Under the pieces are notes generated by a model. That model had not been told where the DNA came from, made no database searches, and saw only the letters and a program-made list of their open reading frames with translations. DNA of 38,236 nt from contig NZ_VSRL01000067.1 in assembly GCF_012184385.1 (NCBI RefSeq), positions 1 through 38,236 on the forward strand. The letters run 5' to 3'. The stretch is from Lentzea indica (GTDB lineage: Bacteria > Actinomycetota > Actinomycetes > Mycobacteriales > Pseudonocardiaceae). Position 1 is the first letter of the stretch. The number at the start of each line of letters is the position of its first letter. This document shows, piece by piece, positions 21,954 through 28,787 of the stretch. The translations under genes were made by a program, and so were the position numbers.

Positions 21954-22402
21954 GGATTCCCTCCCGGAGTTCTCACTGCGCTGCGCCTGGTAGAGGTGAG
22001 CACCGTGATCGCCCCCACGATCGTCAGTACGGCACCGGCGAGGGTGACGGCCGGTCCGGCGATGCTGATTCCGACCAATGCACCCTTGCTGTCCCCTTGG
22101 ACCGCGGCTAGTAGGGCCACGGTTCCGCTGATCGTGCCAAAGAGAAGGCCGACGCACGCGGCAAACCGTCGAAATCGGACCACGTAGAGGGCCACGGCGA
22201 TCATCGCGAGCGGGGTGAGACCCACCCAGACCGACGTGACGACGGTGCCCGCCACCCCGTCCAGCCTGGCGAGACCACGCAGCGAAAGCACCTCGTAACT
22301 GTCCCTCGTGGTCATTCCGGATTTCAGCCACGGCAAGAAAGTCCCGATGATCGAAGTGACCAAGCCCACTGCCGCGATCGCGGCTCCCACAGCGCTGCGC
22401 AC
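21950..22402 (-). CDS. Four-helix membrane protein of unknown function
   Basis: A 150-residue protein with about four membrane helices (near 4-24, 52-74, 80-101, 113-133) and an outside loop after FLPWLKSG containing [17 protein letters not shown]. The FLPW segment and loop resemble small actinobacterial envelope proteins of unknown role. The GTG at 22402 is chosen because CACACT lies 6 bases upstream (possible leaderless -10) and an earlier start would run into the sirtuin gene. The stop overlaps the GTG of the repeat protein by 4 bases, so the two proteins are probably made together and may act together in the envelope. Confidence 0.7.
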   Translation of the reverse strand: MRSAVGAAIAAVGLVTSIIGTFLPWLKSGMTTRDSYEVLSLRGLARLDGVAGTVVTSVWVGLTPLAMIAVALYVVRFRRFAACVGLLFGTISGTVALLAAVQGDSKGALVGISIAGPAVTLAGAVLTIVGAITVLTSTRRSAVRTPGGNP

Positions 22403-22419
22403 CGGACTAGTGTGAACCG
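22403..22419. promoter_or_regulatory. 17-bp divergent promoter with overlapping -10 boxes
   Basis: Only 17 bases separate the GTG at 22402 (minus) from the sirtuin ATG at 22420 (plus). The plus strand has TAGTGT at 22408-22413, then 6 bases and ATG. The minus strand has CACACT at 22414-22409, then 6 bases and GTG. The two hexamers overlap within the palindrome actagt (22406-22411), so the polymerases cannot occupy both at once. Confidence 0.5.
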
Positions 22420-23229
22420 ATGGCCTTCGACGCGTGCGCAGCGGCACGGGCATTGGTCGCGTCCGCGCACCGCATCACGGTGCTGACGGGCGCAGGGGTC
22501 TCCACCGATTCGGGCATCCCGGACTTCCGCGGGTCGGACGGGTTGTGGACGCGGGACGCCGACGCCGGGCGCGCTGCTTCTTTGGACGCTTACCTTTCCG
22601 ATCCCGGACTCCGCCGCCTCGCCTGGACGACGCGGCTCGGCAGTCCCGTGTGGACGGCCAAGCCCAACGCGGCGCACAAGGCGTTGGTGGAACTGGAACG
22701 GTCCGGTCGGCTGCGCACCGTGGTCACGCAGAACATCGACGGCCTTCACCAGAAAGCGGGTTCCGATCCGCATCGCGTGCTGGAGCTGCACGGCACGTTG
22801 CACGCGACCGTCTGCCTCGGATGCGGTGCCACGGGCCCGATGCGGGACGCGCTGAAGCGCGTCGCCGATGGTGAGCCGGAGCCGGAATGCCTGCGCTGCG
22901 GCGGAATCCTCAAGTCCGCCACGATCTCGTTCGGGCAGGAGCTCGACGGGGAGGTCCTGCGGCGGGCCAGGCTCGCCGCGCTGGACTGCGACGTGCTGCT
23001 GGTGGCGGGAACATCGCTCTCGGTGCAGCCCGCCGCCGGGCTCGTGCCGCTGGCCGCTCGCGCCGGCGCCCAGGTCATCATCTGCAACGCCGAGCCGACG
23101 CCGTACGACTCCGTGGCGGCCGTTGTCCTGCACGAACCCGTCGGTGAGGTGCTTCCCGATCTCAGCTCGGTTCCTCCATCCGGGGGAGGCCGATTCTCGT
23201 CCTGGGGAGATCCGAGCACCTGGTCGTAG
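22420..23229 (+). CDS. Sir2-family NAD-dependent protein deacylase
   Basis: A 269-residue sirtuin. The NAD site TGAGVST is at 23-29 with GIPDFRG at 32-38, TQNIDGLH at 103-110, catalytic H124 (LELHG) and a structural zinc made by C132, C135, C157 and C160. The GTSLSVQPAAGL segment closes the Rossmann fold. Sirtuins remove acetyl or longer acyl groups from lysines using NAD. The acyl-CoA synthetase gene begins 11 bases downstream and carries the acyl-lysine motif that sirtuins reactivate, so the neighbour is a likely substrate. TAGTGT-N6-ATG indicates leaderless expression. Confidence 0.94.
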   Translation: MAFDACAAARALVASAHRITVLTGAGVSTDSGIPDFRGSDGLWTRDADAGRAASLDAYLSDPGLRRLAWTTRLGSPVWTAKPNAAHKALVELERSGRLRTVVTQNIDGLHQKAGSDPHRVLELHGTLHATVCLGCGATGPMRDALKRVADGEPEPECLRCGGILKSATISFGQELDGEVLRRARLAALDCDVLLVAGTSLSVQPAAGLVPLAARAGAQVIICNAEPTPYDSVAAVVLHEPVGEVLPDLSSVPPSGGGRFSSWGDPSTWS

Positions 23230-23232
23230 GGT
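23227..23232 (+). promoter_or_regulatory. -10 box of the acyl-CoA synthetase gene
   Basis: TAGGGT begins in the sirtuin stop codon and is followed by 7 bases and the ATG at 23240, with no ribosome site. A separate leaderless transcript from within the end of the sirtuin gene is possible. Confidence 0.4.
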
Positions 23233-23239
23233 CGATCCC

Positions 23240-24754
23240 ATGCGCGTACCGCTGATCACCACGGACTTCCTGGACCGGGCGTCGTTCGCGTTCCCGGCGA
23301 CGACCGCGACCATCGACGAACCCGACCAGCCGGCCAAACCGGTCGAGACGACGACGTATGCGGAGATGGCGACCCGTGTGCGCGCGTGGCAGGCCGGGCT
23401 CGACGCACTGGGCGTCGGCGAGGGCGAGCGGGTCGCCGTCGTCAGCCACAACTCGGCGCGGCTGCTGGAACTGCTGCACGCGGTGCCCGGCAGCGGGCGG
23501 ATCTGCGTGCCGGTGAACTTCCGCCTGCGACCCGATGAGGTGAAGTACATCGTCGAGCACAGCGGTGCCTCGGCGTTGTTCGTCGACCCGGAGTTGTCCC
23601 TGGACGACGTGACCGCGCGGCACCGGTTCACGCTGGGCGAGGAGTCGGAGTCGCTGCTTCGGTTCGATGTGGAGCCACGGCCGTGGAGCTCACCCTCGGA
23701 GGACGCGACGGCGACCATCAACTACACGTCCGGCACCACCGCGCGGCCCAAGGGCGTGCAGCTCACGCACCGCAACATCTGGCTCAACGCGGTCACGTTC
23801 GCCATGCACACACGAGCGTGGGAGGGCGACGTGTACATGCACGTCCTGCCGATGTTCCACTGCAACGGCTGGGGAATGCCGTTCGGTCTGGCAGGGCTCG
23901 GCGTGCCGCAGGTGGTGCTGCGCAAGGTCGACGGCGCCGAGATCCTGCGCCGCGTGCGCGACCACGGCGTGACGCTGATGTGCGGCGCACCGGCCGTGTG
24001 GAACTCCGTGCTGGACGCCGCCGCCTCGTGGGACGGCGAGATCCCCGGCCGTGACCGCGTACGGATCGTGTGTGCCGGAGCGCCGCCGCCCTCGCGCACG
24101 ATCCAGCGCGTGACCGAGGAGCTCGGGTGGGAGTTCCTGCAGATCTACGGCCTGACCGAGACGGCGCCGCTGCTGACCTTCAACCGGGCTCAGCCAGGGC
24201 CGGCGGGCGAGGAGAAGGCGAAGAAGCAGTCGCGGGCGGGCGCGCCGGCACTGGGTGCGCAGCTGCGGATCTCCGAGAACGGTGAGGTGCTCGCGCGGTC
24301 GAACGTGGTCATGGAGGGCTACTGGGAGAACCCGGAGTCGACCGCCGAGGCCATCGAGGACGGCTGGTTCCACACCGGCGACGGCGGCCACTTCGACGAC
24401 GAGGGCTACCTGACGATCTCGGACCGCAAGAAGGACGTGATCATCACCGGCGGCGAGAACGTCTCGTCCATCGAGGTCGAGGACTGCCTGTTCTCGCACC
24501 CGGCCGTCGCCGAGGTCGCGGTCATCGGCGTGCCGCACGAGAAGTGGGGTGAAACGATCAAGGCGTTGGTCGTGCGCTCCGGTGACGTCACCGAGGCCGA
24601 GCTGATCAAGCACTGCAAGGAGCGGCTCGCCGGGTACAAGGCGCCGACGTCGGTCGAGTTCCGCGACTCGATCCCGCGCACGGCGACCGGCAAGATCCAG
24701 AAGTTCAAGCTCCGCGAGCCGTACTGGGCAGGCAGGGACCGCGGCGTCAACTAG
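23240..24754 (+). CDS. AMP-forming acyl-CoA synthetase
   Basis: A 504-residue member of the ANL adenylating family, closest in style to medium-chain fatty-acyl-CoA synthetases. The P-loop YTSGTTARPKG is at 162-172, YGLTETAP begins at 303, DGWFHTGD lies near 374 and DRKKDVIITGGENVSS forms the hinge. The catalytic lysine K485 lies in PRTATGK, the PX4GK motif that Pat/PatA enzymes acylate to silence these enzymes. The sirtuin gene directly upstream probably reverses that. The chain-length preference cannot be read. A strong terminator follows at 24763-24789. Confidence 0.92.
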   Translation: MRVPLITTDFLDRASFAFPATTATIDEPDQPAKPVETTTYAEMATRVRAWQAGLDALGVGEGERVAVVSHNSARLLELLHAVPGSGRICVPVNFRLRPDEVKYIVEHSGASALFVDPELSLDDVTARHRFTLGEESESLLRFDVEPRPWSSPSEDATATINYTSGTTARPKGVQLTHRNIWLNAVTFAMHTRAWEGDVYMHVLPMFHCNGWGMPFGLAGLGVPQVVLRKVDGAEILRRVRDHGVTLMCGAPAVWNSVLDAAASWDGEIPGRDRVRIVCAGAPPPSRTIQRVTEELGWEFLQIYGLTETAPLLTFNRAQPGPAGEEKAKKQSRAGAPALGAQLRISENGEVLARSNVVMEGYWENPESTAEAIEDGWFHTGDGGHFDDEGYLTISDRKKDVIITGGENVSSIEVEDCLFSHPAVAEVAVIGVPHEKWGETIKALVVRSGDVTEAELIKHCKERLAGYKAPTSVEFRDSIPRTATGKIQKFKLREPYWAGRDRGVN

Positions 24755-24762
24755 TGGCGTGA

Positions 24763-24789
24763 CCCGAACGTTGGCTGGCAACGTTCGGG
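24763..24789 (+). terminator. Terminator of the sirtuin/acyl-CoA synthetase unit
   Basis: cccgaacgtt and aacgttcggg make a perfect 10-bp stem with the 7-base loop ggctggc, starting 9 bases after the synthetase stop. Confidence 0.8.
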
Positions 24790-24946
24790 CCCGCACCACT
24801 AGTCCGATCCGGCGACACGCCAGACTCCGATCGGCCCAATCGGACCGCAGATCGTGTTTCACTGTGACCCGTGTGGCTGACGGTGCGTCAGTTCCGGATG
24901 CGCCGAATGGGTCTGATTGGTCTAATGCGGTCGGAGGTGATGTCCG

Positions 24947-26251
24947 GTGTTGACACGACTCTCCGCCGTGGCGCTGCTGATGGCTGCCGTATCGATCTCG
25001 GCAGTCCTCACGGGGACGGCCGCCGCCGTGCCGCCGCCGCCGCCGAACCCGAGTGACGCGGAGATCTCGGCGTCGCGGGCAGAGGCAGACGCGAAGGCGG
25101 CCCGCGTGGGCGAGCTGACCGGGCGGCTGACGCAGGCGGAGTCACGCCTGCAGGAGCTGCTCGACGAGGTCGTCAAACGCGAGCTCGCCAACAAGGCCCG
25201 TGTGGACCTGGAGACGGCGATCTCCGACGCCGAGGCCGCACGCCGTGAGGCCACGGCCGCGCGCGTGCAGGCCGATGCCGCCTCTCAGGCCGTGGAGGAG
25301 AGTCGGCGCGCGCTGGACGAGTTCGCCGCCGCGTCCTACTCGCAGGGCAGCACCGTCGGTTCCTTCTCCGCCTACATCGGCGCCAAGTCGCCGGAGGACC
25401 TGCTCGCCCGTGCCCAGATGCTGGAGGCGGTGTCGTCGTCCGGCCTGAACCAGCTGGACCGGGTGACGCGCGACCAGGGCACCGCCGCGAACCTCGACTC
25501 GGCCGCCCGCGCGGCGCTGACGAAGGCCGAGTTGAAGCAGGCGGCCGCCGACGAGGCGAAGAAGGTCGCCGAGCAGGCCCAGCAGGTGGCCGCGGAGGCC
25601 CACACCGCGCAGACGGCGGCGACCACACAGCTCCAGTCCGACAGGGACGCCGTCGAACGTGACCTCGCGGCCGCGCGCGGTGAGGTCAACGGCCTGGAAG
25701 CACAGCGCCGCCAGTACGACCAGTGGACCGAGGCGAAGAAGCGCGAAGACGAGGAGAACGCTCGTCGTGCCGCGGCGGCTCAGGCCGCGGCCCAGGCTTC
25801 TCGTCCGCCCGTGGCGGCCCCCGCGCCGTCCGGCAACCGCGTGCAGACCGTGATCAACCGGGCGCTGTCGCAGCGCGGCGTCATCTACGCGTGGGGCGGC
25901 GGCAACTACAACGGCCCGACGTACGGCGTGCGCGACGGCGGCGTGGCCGACTCGTACGGGGACTACCTCAAGATCGGCTTCGACTGCTCGGGGCTGATGA
26001 TGTACGCCTTCGCGGGCGTCGGCGTCTACCTGCCGCACTACAGCGGTTACCAGTACAACTCCGGCCGCAAGGTGCCGCTGTCGCAGATGGCGCCGGGCGA
26101 CATGATCTTCTGGGGTCCTGGTGGCGGCACGCACGTGGCGTTGTACCTGGGCGGCGGAATGATGGTGGAGGCGCCGCATTCCGGTGCTGTGGTGCGGATT
26201 TCGCCCGTGCGGTACGGCGGCATCATGCCGTACGTGACCCGGATGCTTTGA
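24947..26251 (+). CDS. Secreted NlpC/P60 peptidoglycan endopeptidase with coiled coil
   Basis: A 434-residue exported cell-wall hydrolase of the RipA/RipC type. A signal peptide (about 1-28, ending TAAA) is followed by a proline run and a long Ala/Glu/Lys-rich coiled coil (about 38-275). The NlpC/P60 catalytic domain lies at about 300-434 with C347 (FDCSGL), H396 (GTHVALYLG) and probably H411 as the third member. It would cut the stem peptide of peptidoglycan during division or growth, with the coiled coil controlling access. GGAGGTGA at 24933-24940 fixes the GTG start. The last 29 bases overlap the convergent repeat-protein gene. Confidence 0.93.
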   Translation: MLTRLSAVALLMAAVSISAVLTGTAAAVPPPPPNPSDAEISASRAEADAKAARVGELTGRLTQAESRLQELLDEVVKRELANKARVDLETAISDAEAARREATAARVQADAASQAVEESRRALDEFAAASYSQGSTVGSFSAYIGAKSPEDLLARAQMLEAVSSSGLNQLDRVTRDQGTAANLDSAARAALTKAELKQAAADEAKKVAEQAQQVAAEAHTAQTAATTQLQSDRDAVERDLAAARGEVNGLEAQRRQYDQWTEAKKREDEENARRAAAAQAAAQASRPPVAAPAPSGNRVQTVINRALSQRGVIYAWGGGNYNGPTYGVRDGGVADSYGDYLKIGFDCSGLMMYAFAGVGVYLPHYSGYQYNSGRKVPLSQMAPGDMIFWGPGGGTHVALYLGGGMMVEAPHSGAVVRISPVRYGGIMPYVTRML

Positions 26252-26642
26252 CCGCGCCGATCGCCACCACCGCCAGGGCCTCCTCCCGGCGGGCGTGGTG
26301 GGTGATCGACCTGGCGATCCGCTCCGCCGCCGCGGGATCCACTGTGGACAGTGTGGCGAGCAGTTCGTCCTGAACCTCGTCCTGCGACTGTGCGGCGAGC
26401 AGTCTCGCCACGACCGGGTCGAGCTGGACCAGTGCCGCGGCGAGGTCGTGCCACACCTGGAGAATCATGGTCCTGTCCCCGATCGGCCTGGCGGCGCGGA
26501 GCTCCCGTTCGGCGCGGTGCAGCACGCTCTTCGCCTGGCCGGGGTCCCAGACGGCCAGGGCCGTCGCGATCCGGATCAGGACGGTGGCGGCACGGATGCG
26601 CGACCAGCCGTAGGGTCCGTACGGGATCTCGACGGTGTCCAT
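26223..26642 (-). CDS. Helical-repeat protein, 3' part after frameshift
   Basis: From the first ATG in this frame (26642) it encodes 139 residues. The reading frame is open further upstream and continues the repeats of the next entry without a gap (LTAVDPVRALRTMDTVE). Units such as RIATALAVWDPGQAKSVL, DLAAALVQLDPVVARLLAA and ELLATLSTVDPAAAERIA share an ALxxxDPxxA core, suggesting TPR/HEAT-like helical hairpins. There is no ribosome site before ATG 26642, so independent translation is doubtful. It probably belongs to one gene that spans 26223-27238, broken by a -1 shift near 26678. The function is unknown. The end overlaps the NlpC/P60 gene. Confidence 0.6.
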   Translation of the reverse strand: MDTVEIPYGPYGWSRIRAATVLIRIATALAVWDPGQAKSVLHRAERELRAARPIGDRTMILQVWHDLAAALVQLDPVVARLLAAQSQDEVQDELLATLSTVDPAAAERIARSITHHARREEALAVVAIGAVKASGSRTA

Positions 26643-26674
26643 GGTCCGCAGCGCCCTGACCGGGTCGACCGCGG

Positions 26675-27238
26675 TCAGGCGCTGGCGATGTCGATGAGGA
26701 CATCGGCGACGTGGCCGGTCAGGAAGTCCGGGGCGTCGCGGCGGGCCTCGTCGACGAGCTGCTCGGCGCGGACGGGGTCGGAGGCGGCGAGACAGAGCGC
26801 GCTCTCGATCAGCGCGAACCTGCTGTAGTGCTCGCCGTCGCTGAGGTTCTCGGCGACGAGGCGGCTCGCGCGGAAGCTCAGCTCGCGATCCACCCCGGCC
26901 GCGGCTTTCGCGACCACGGCGAGCAGGGTGTTCGATCCGGAGGCGTGCGTGATCGCGCGGACCAGCCAGCGCCGGGCCCACTCGCGGTTGTCCACCTCGG
27001 TGGCCATCCCGGCGAGAGCCTCGGCCTGATGCCAGGGATCGACGATCCGGACACGGACGCGGTCGGCCCGGCGGGGATCGACACCGGCGGCGGCGATCGC
27101 GAGCGCTTGGAGATCGCCGTCGCCCCACAGGGCTTCTGCCGCCGCGTCGATCATCGCGGTGGCGTAGTCGTGGTGCGCGTGCACCGCAGGAAGCGCCGTC
27201 TGTTCTTCGGCATCGTCACCCCCTCGGCGCGCAAGCAT
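26675..27238 (-). CDS. Helical-repeat protein, 5' part before frameshift
   Basis: Encodes up to 187 residues of Ala/Asp/Arg-rich helical repeats (ALAIAAAGVDPRRADRVRVRI, ESALCLAASDPVRAEQLVDEA) and stops at 26675 in the middle of a repeat (ADVLIDIASA). The next repeat residues are present in the -1 frame. The start is uncertain: ATG 27238 lies inside the hairpin at 27219-27252, and GTG 27184 or ATG 27154 are alternatives. The two halves would make a protein of about 340 residues. Either the gene is a recent pseudogene, or one base is missing from the assembly, or the shift is real. No named family was recognised. Confidence 0.6.
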   Translation of the reverse strand: MLARRGGDDAEEQTALPAVHAHHDYATAMIDAAAEALWGDGDLQALAIAAAGVDPRRADRVRVRIVDPWHQAEALAGMATEVDNREWARRWLVRAITHASGSNTLLAVVAKAAAGVDRELSFRASRLVAENLSDGEHYSRFALIESALCLAASDPVRAEQLVDEARRDAPDFLTGHVADVLIDIASA

Positions 27239-27252
27239 GGCATCCGAGGGGG
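27219..27252 (-). terminator. Hairpin after GNAT gene
   Basis: ccccctcgg (27219-27227) and ccgaggggg (27244-27252) form a perfect 9-bp stem with a 16-base loop, just after the GNAT stop at 27259. It overlaps the possible ATG 27238 of the repeat-protein gene. Confidence 0.6.
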
Positions 27253-27258
27253 CCGCGG

Positions 27259-27735
27259 CTACAGCGTTCGGCTCCAGAGCTGGCCGATCACGTCGTGGCC
27301 GAAGCTGTGCTGGGGAGTCTTCTCGACGAGCTCGAACCCGTGCGCCTCGTAGATCTTCCTGGCTGACGTGAGTCCGTCGACCGTCCACAACACGATGCGT
27401 TGGTAGCCAGCGCTCTTCGCGAACTTGACGCAGGTGTCGACGAGTTGGTTGCCCGCGCCGTGTCCACGGGCGTTCGGGTGCACGAGCAGCACGCGCAGCT
27501 TCGCCGTCGTATCGGTTTCCCTCACGCAGAACACGCAGCCGACGCGTTCGCCGTCGAGCTCGGCGATCCAGGCGGCCTCTTTGGTGTCGTCGTGGTCCGC
27601 CGCGTAGTCGCCGACGATCTTGGCGACCAACGCCTCGAAGGACGTGTCCCACTTGTGCTCGGCGGCGTAGAGCTCGCCGTGGGCCTGCACCACCCAGCCC
27701 AGGTCGCCGGGCTGACCGAGGGGGCGGATCCGCAT
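27259..27735 (-). CDS. GNAT N-acetyltransferase
   Basis: A 158-residue GNAT enzyme that transfers an acetyl group from acetyl-CoA to an unknown acceptor. The acetyl-CoA loop is VHPNARGHGAGNQLVDTCVKFAK, preceded by the strand LRVLLV. The N-terminal RPLGQPGDLGWVVQAHGELYAAEHKWDTSFEALVAKIV region is the one usually found in the C-terminal half of MarR-GNAT fusion proteins; here it is free-standing. The start is ATG 27735 behind GGAGGA. It diverges from a TetR gene across two tandem operator-like repeats, one of which lies between its own start and the promoter region. Confidence 0.9.
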   Translation of the reverse strand: MRIRPLGQPGDLGWVVQAHGELYAAEHKWDTSFEALVAKIVGDYAADHDDTKEAAWIAELDGERVGCVFCVRETDTTAKLRVLLVHPNARGHGAGNQLVDTCVKFAKSAGYQRIVLWTVDGLTSARKIYEAHGFELVEKTPQHSFGHDVIGQLWSRTL

Positions 27736-27747
27736 GGCTTCCTCCAA

Positions 27748-27765
27748 CTGACACGAGTGTTTCAG
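27748..27765. promoter_or_regulatory. Operator-like palindrome 1 (GNAT/TetR)
   Basis: ctgacacgagtgtttcag is an imperfect palindrome (CTGAnAC....GTnTCAG), repeated almost exactly 25 bases further on. It is a probable binding site of the TetR protein encoded at 27809. Confidence 0.6.
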
Positions 27766-27772
27766 TGGCATA

Positions 27773-27790
27773 CTGACACGACTGTTTCAG
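27773..27790. promoter_or_regulatory. Operator-like palindrome 2 (GNAT/TetR)
   Basis: ctgacacgactgtttcag differs from copy 1 by one base. The 25-bp spacing places the two sites on roughly neighbouring faces, about 2.4 helical turns apart. It lies 18 bases before the TetR ATG. Confidence 0.6.
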
Positions 27791-27808
27791 CGATGCAAAG
27801 ATGGGGCC

Positions 27809-28327
27809 ATGCCGTCCGCACGGGAGACCGAACTCCTCGAAGCCGCTTACCGCTACGCGCTCACGCACGGGCTGGCGGACCTGTCGCTGCGCCCGCTGGC
27901 GGCGGCCATCGGCTCGAGCACGCGGGTGCTGCTCTACCTGTTCGGCAGCAAGGACGGGCTGGTCAGGGCCTTGCTGGCACGGGCACGCGCCGACGAGCTG
28001 GCGCTGCTCGCCGACATCGGCACCGGGCCAGGGGTCGTGGCGCGGTTGTGGGAGTGGCTGTCCGCGCCGGCGCACCGGCCGCTGCTGACGTTGTGGCTGG
28101 AGGCTTACGCGCGCTCTCTCGTGGAGCCTGACGGGCCGTGGGCGGGCTTCGCGCGTGCGACCGTGGAGGACTGGCTGGAGGTGCTCGCCTCGGGTCAGCC
28201 CGCGGACGTGCGCGACACCCCTGCCGGGCTGGCTTCGCGCACGCGGGACCTCGCGTTGCTGCGAGGTGCGTTGCTGGATCTGCTGGCGACCGGGGACGGT
28301 GAGCGCGTCACCGCTGCACTGGGGTGA
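27809..28327 (+). CDS. TetR-family transcriptional regulator
   Basis: A 172-residue TetR-type repressor. The N-terminal HTH covers residues 6-50 (LLEAAYRYALTHGLADLSLRPLAAAIG with recognition segment STRVLLYLFGSKDGLVRALL). The remaining ligand domain ends at GDGERVTAALG. It is divergent from the GNAT gene, and two near-identical 18-bp palindromes between them are probable operators, so it is likely to repress both itself and the acetyltransferase. The inducer is unknown. The ATG has no ribosome site, and AAAGAT lies 6 bases upstream. Its end overlaps the next gene on the other strand by 20 bases. Confidence 0.92.
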   Translation: MPSARETELLEAAYRYALTHGLADLSLRPLAAAIGSSTRVLLYLFGSKDGLVRALLARARADELALLADIGTGPGVVARLWEWLSAPAHRPLLTLWLEAYARSLVEPDGPWAGFARATVEDWLEVLASGQPADVRDTPAGLASRTRDLALLRGALLDLLATGDGERVTAALG

Positions 28328-28748
28328 AGCCGAGTCGTTCGAGGAGCCGTTCCGATGAAGTGTTGCCGTCGGTGACCGCGGCGAACACCGGGGCGTCGAG
28401 GGTGCGCAGCGACGCCGCGACGACGGCGGTGCCGAGGCCACGGCCCTTCCAGTCGGGATGGGTGATCACGTAGCCGAGCCAGAACTCGTTGTCCTGCAAG
28501 GAGATCAGCGACGCGGCCACGAGTCCTGCGGCTACGAAACTCGAGTGCTGCGCGGCGTGCCGCCGCCAGTCCGCGATCTCGACGGCCCCGTCGTTGTTGC
28601 CGCCGAGGTCCTCGTCGACGGTGCCGGCGTAGGCGCGTTCCATGAGGTCTGCGAGGGCGGCGTCGTCCTGGTCGTTGATCGGTCGCGTGGTGTTCGGCGG
28701 CAGGTCAGGCAGTGGGCCCGGCGCGCGGACGTAGATGCTGCGGTTCAC
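28308..28748 (-). CDS. GNAT N-acetyltransferase
   Basis: A 146-residue GNAT protein: DDAALADLMERAYAGTVDED in the N-terminal helix pair, the strand FVAAGLVAASLISL, and the acetyl-CoA-binding region VITHPDWKGRGLGTAVVAASLRTL, ending with ERLLERLGFTPV. The acceptor is unknown. The GTG start at 28748 is chosen because CACACT lies exactly 6 bases upstream and no ribosome site is present; the longer ORF upstream is the shadow of the epimerase gene. It is divergent from that gene across 39 bases. The 3' end overlaps the TetR gene. Confidence 0.85.
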   Translation of the reverse strand: MNRSIYVRAPGPLPDLPPNTTRPINDQDDAALADLMERAYAGTVDEDLGGNNDGAVEIADWRRHAAQHSSFVAAGLVAASLISLQDNEFWLGYVITHPDWKGRGLGTAVVAASLRTLDAPVFAAVTDGNTSSERLLERLGFTPVQR

Positions 28749-28775
28749 CTGCTCAGTGTGGTGGGCGGCGTCCAC

Positions 28776-28781
28776 TAGTTT
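28776..28781 (+). promoter_or_regulatory. -10 box of leaderless epimerase-like gene
   Basis: TAGTTT is followed by exactly 6 bases and the GTG at 28788. No Shine-Dalgarno sequence is present. The opposing GNAT gene has CACACT-N6-GTG 16 bases away. Confidence 0.5.
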
Positions 28782-28787
28782 TGTGGC

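Noticed and set aside
26672-26684. Programmed -1 frameshift at gcc-tga
   Set aside because: There is no X-XXY-YYZ slippery site and no clear downstream structure. A mutation or a sequencing error is more likely.
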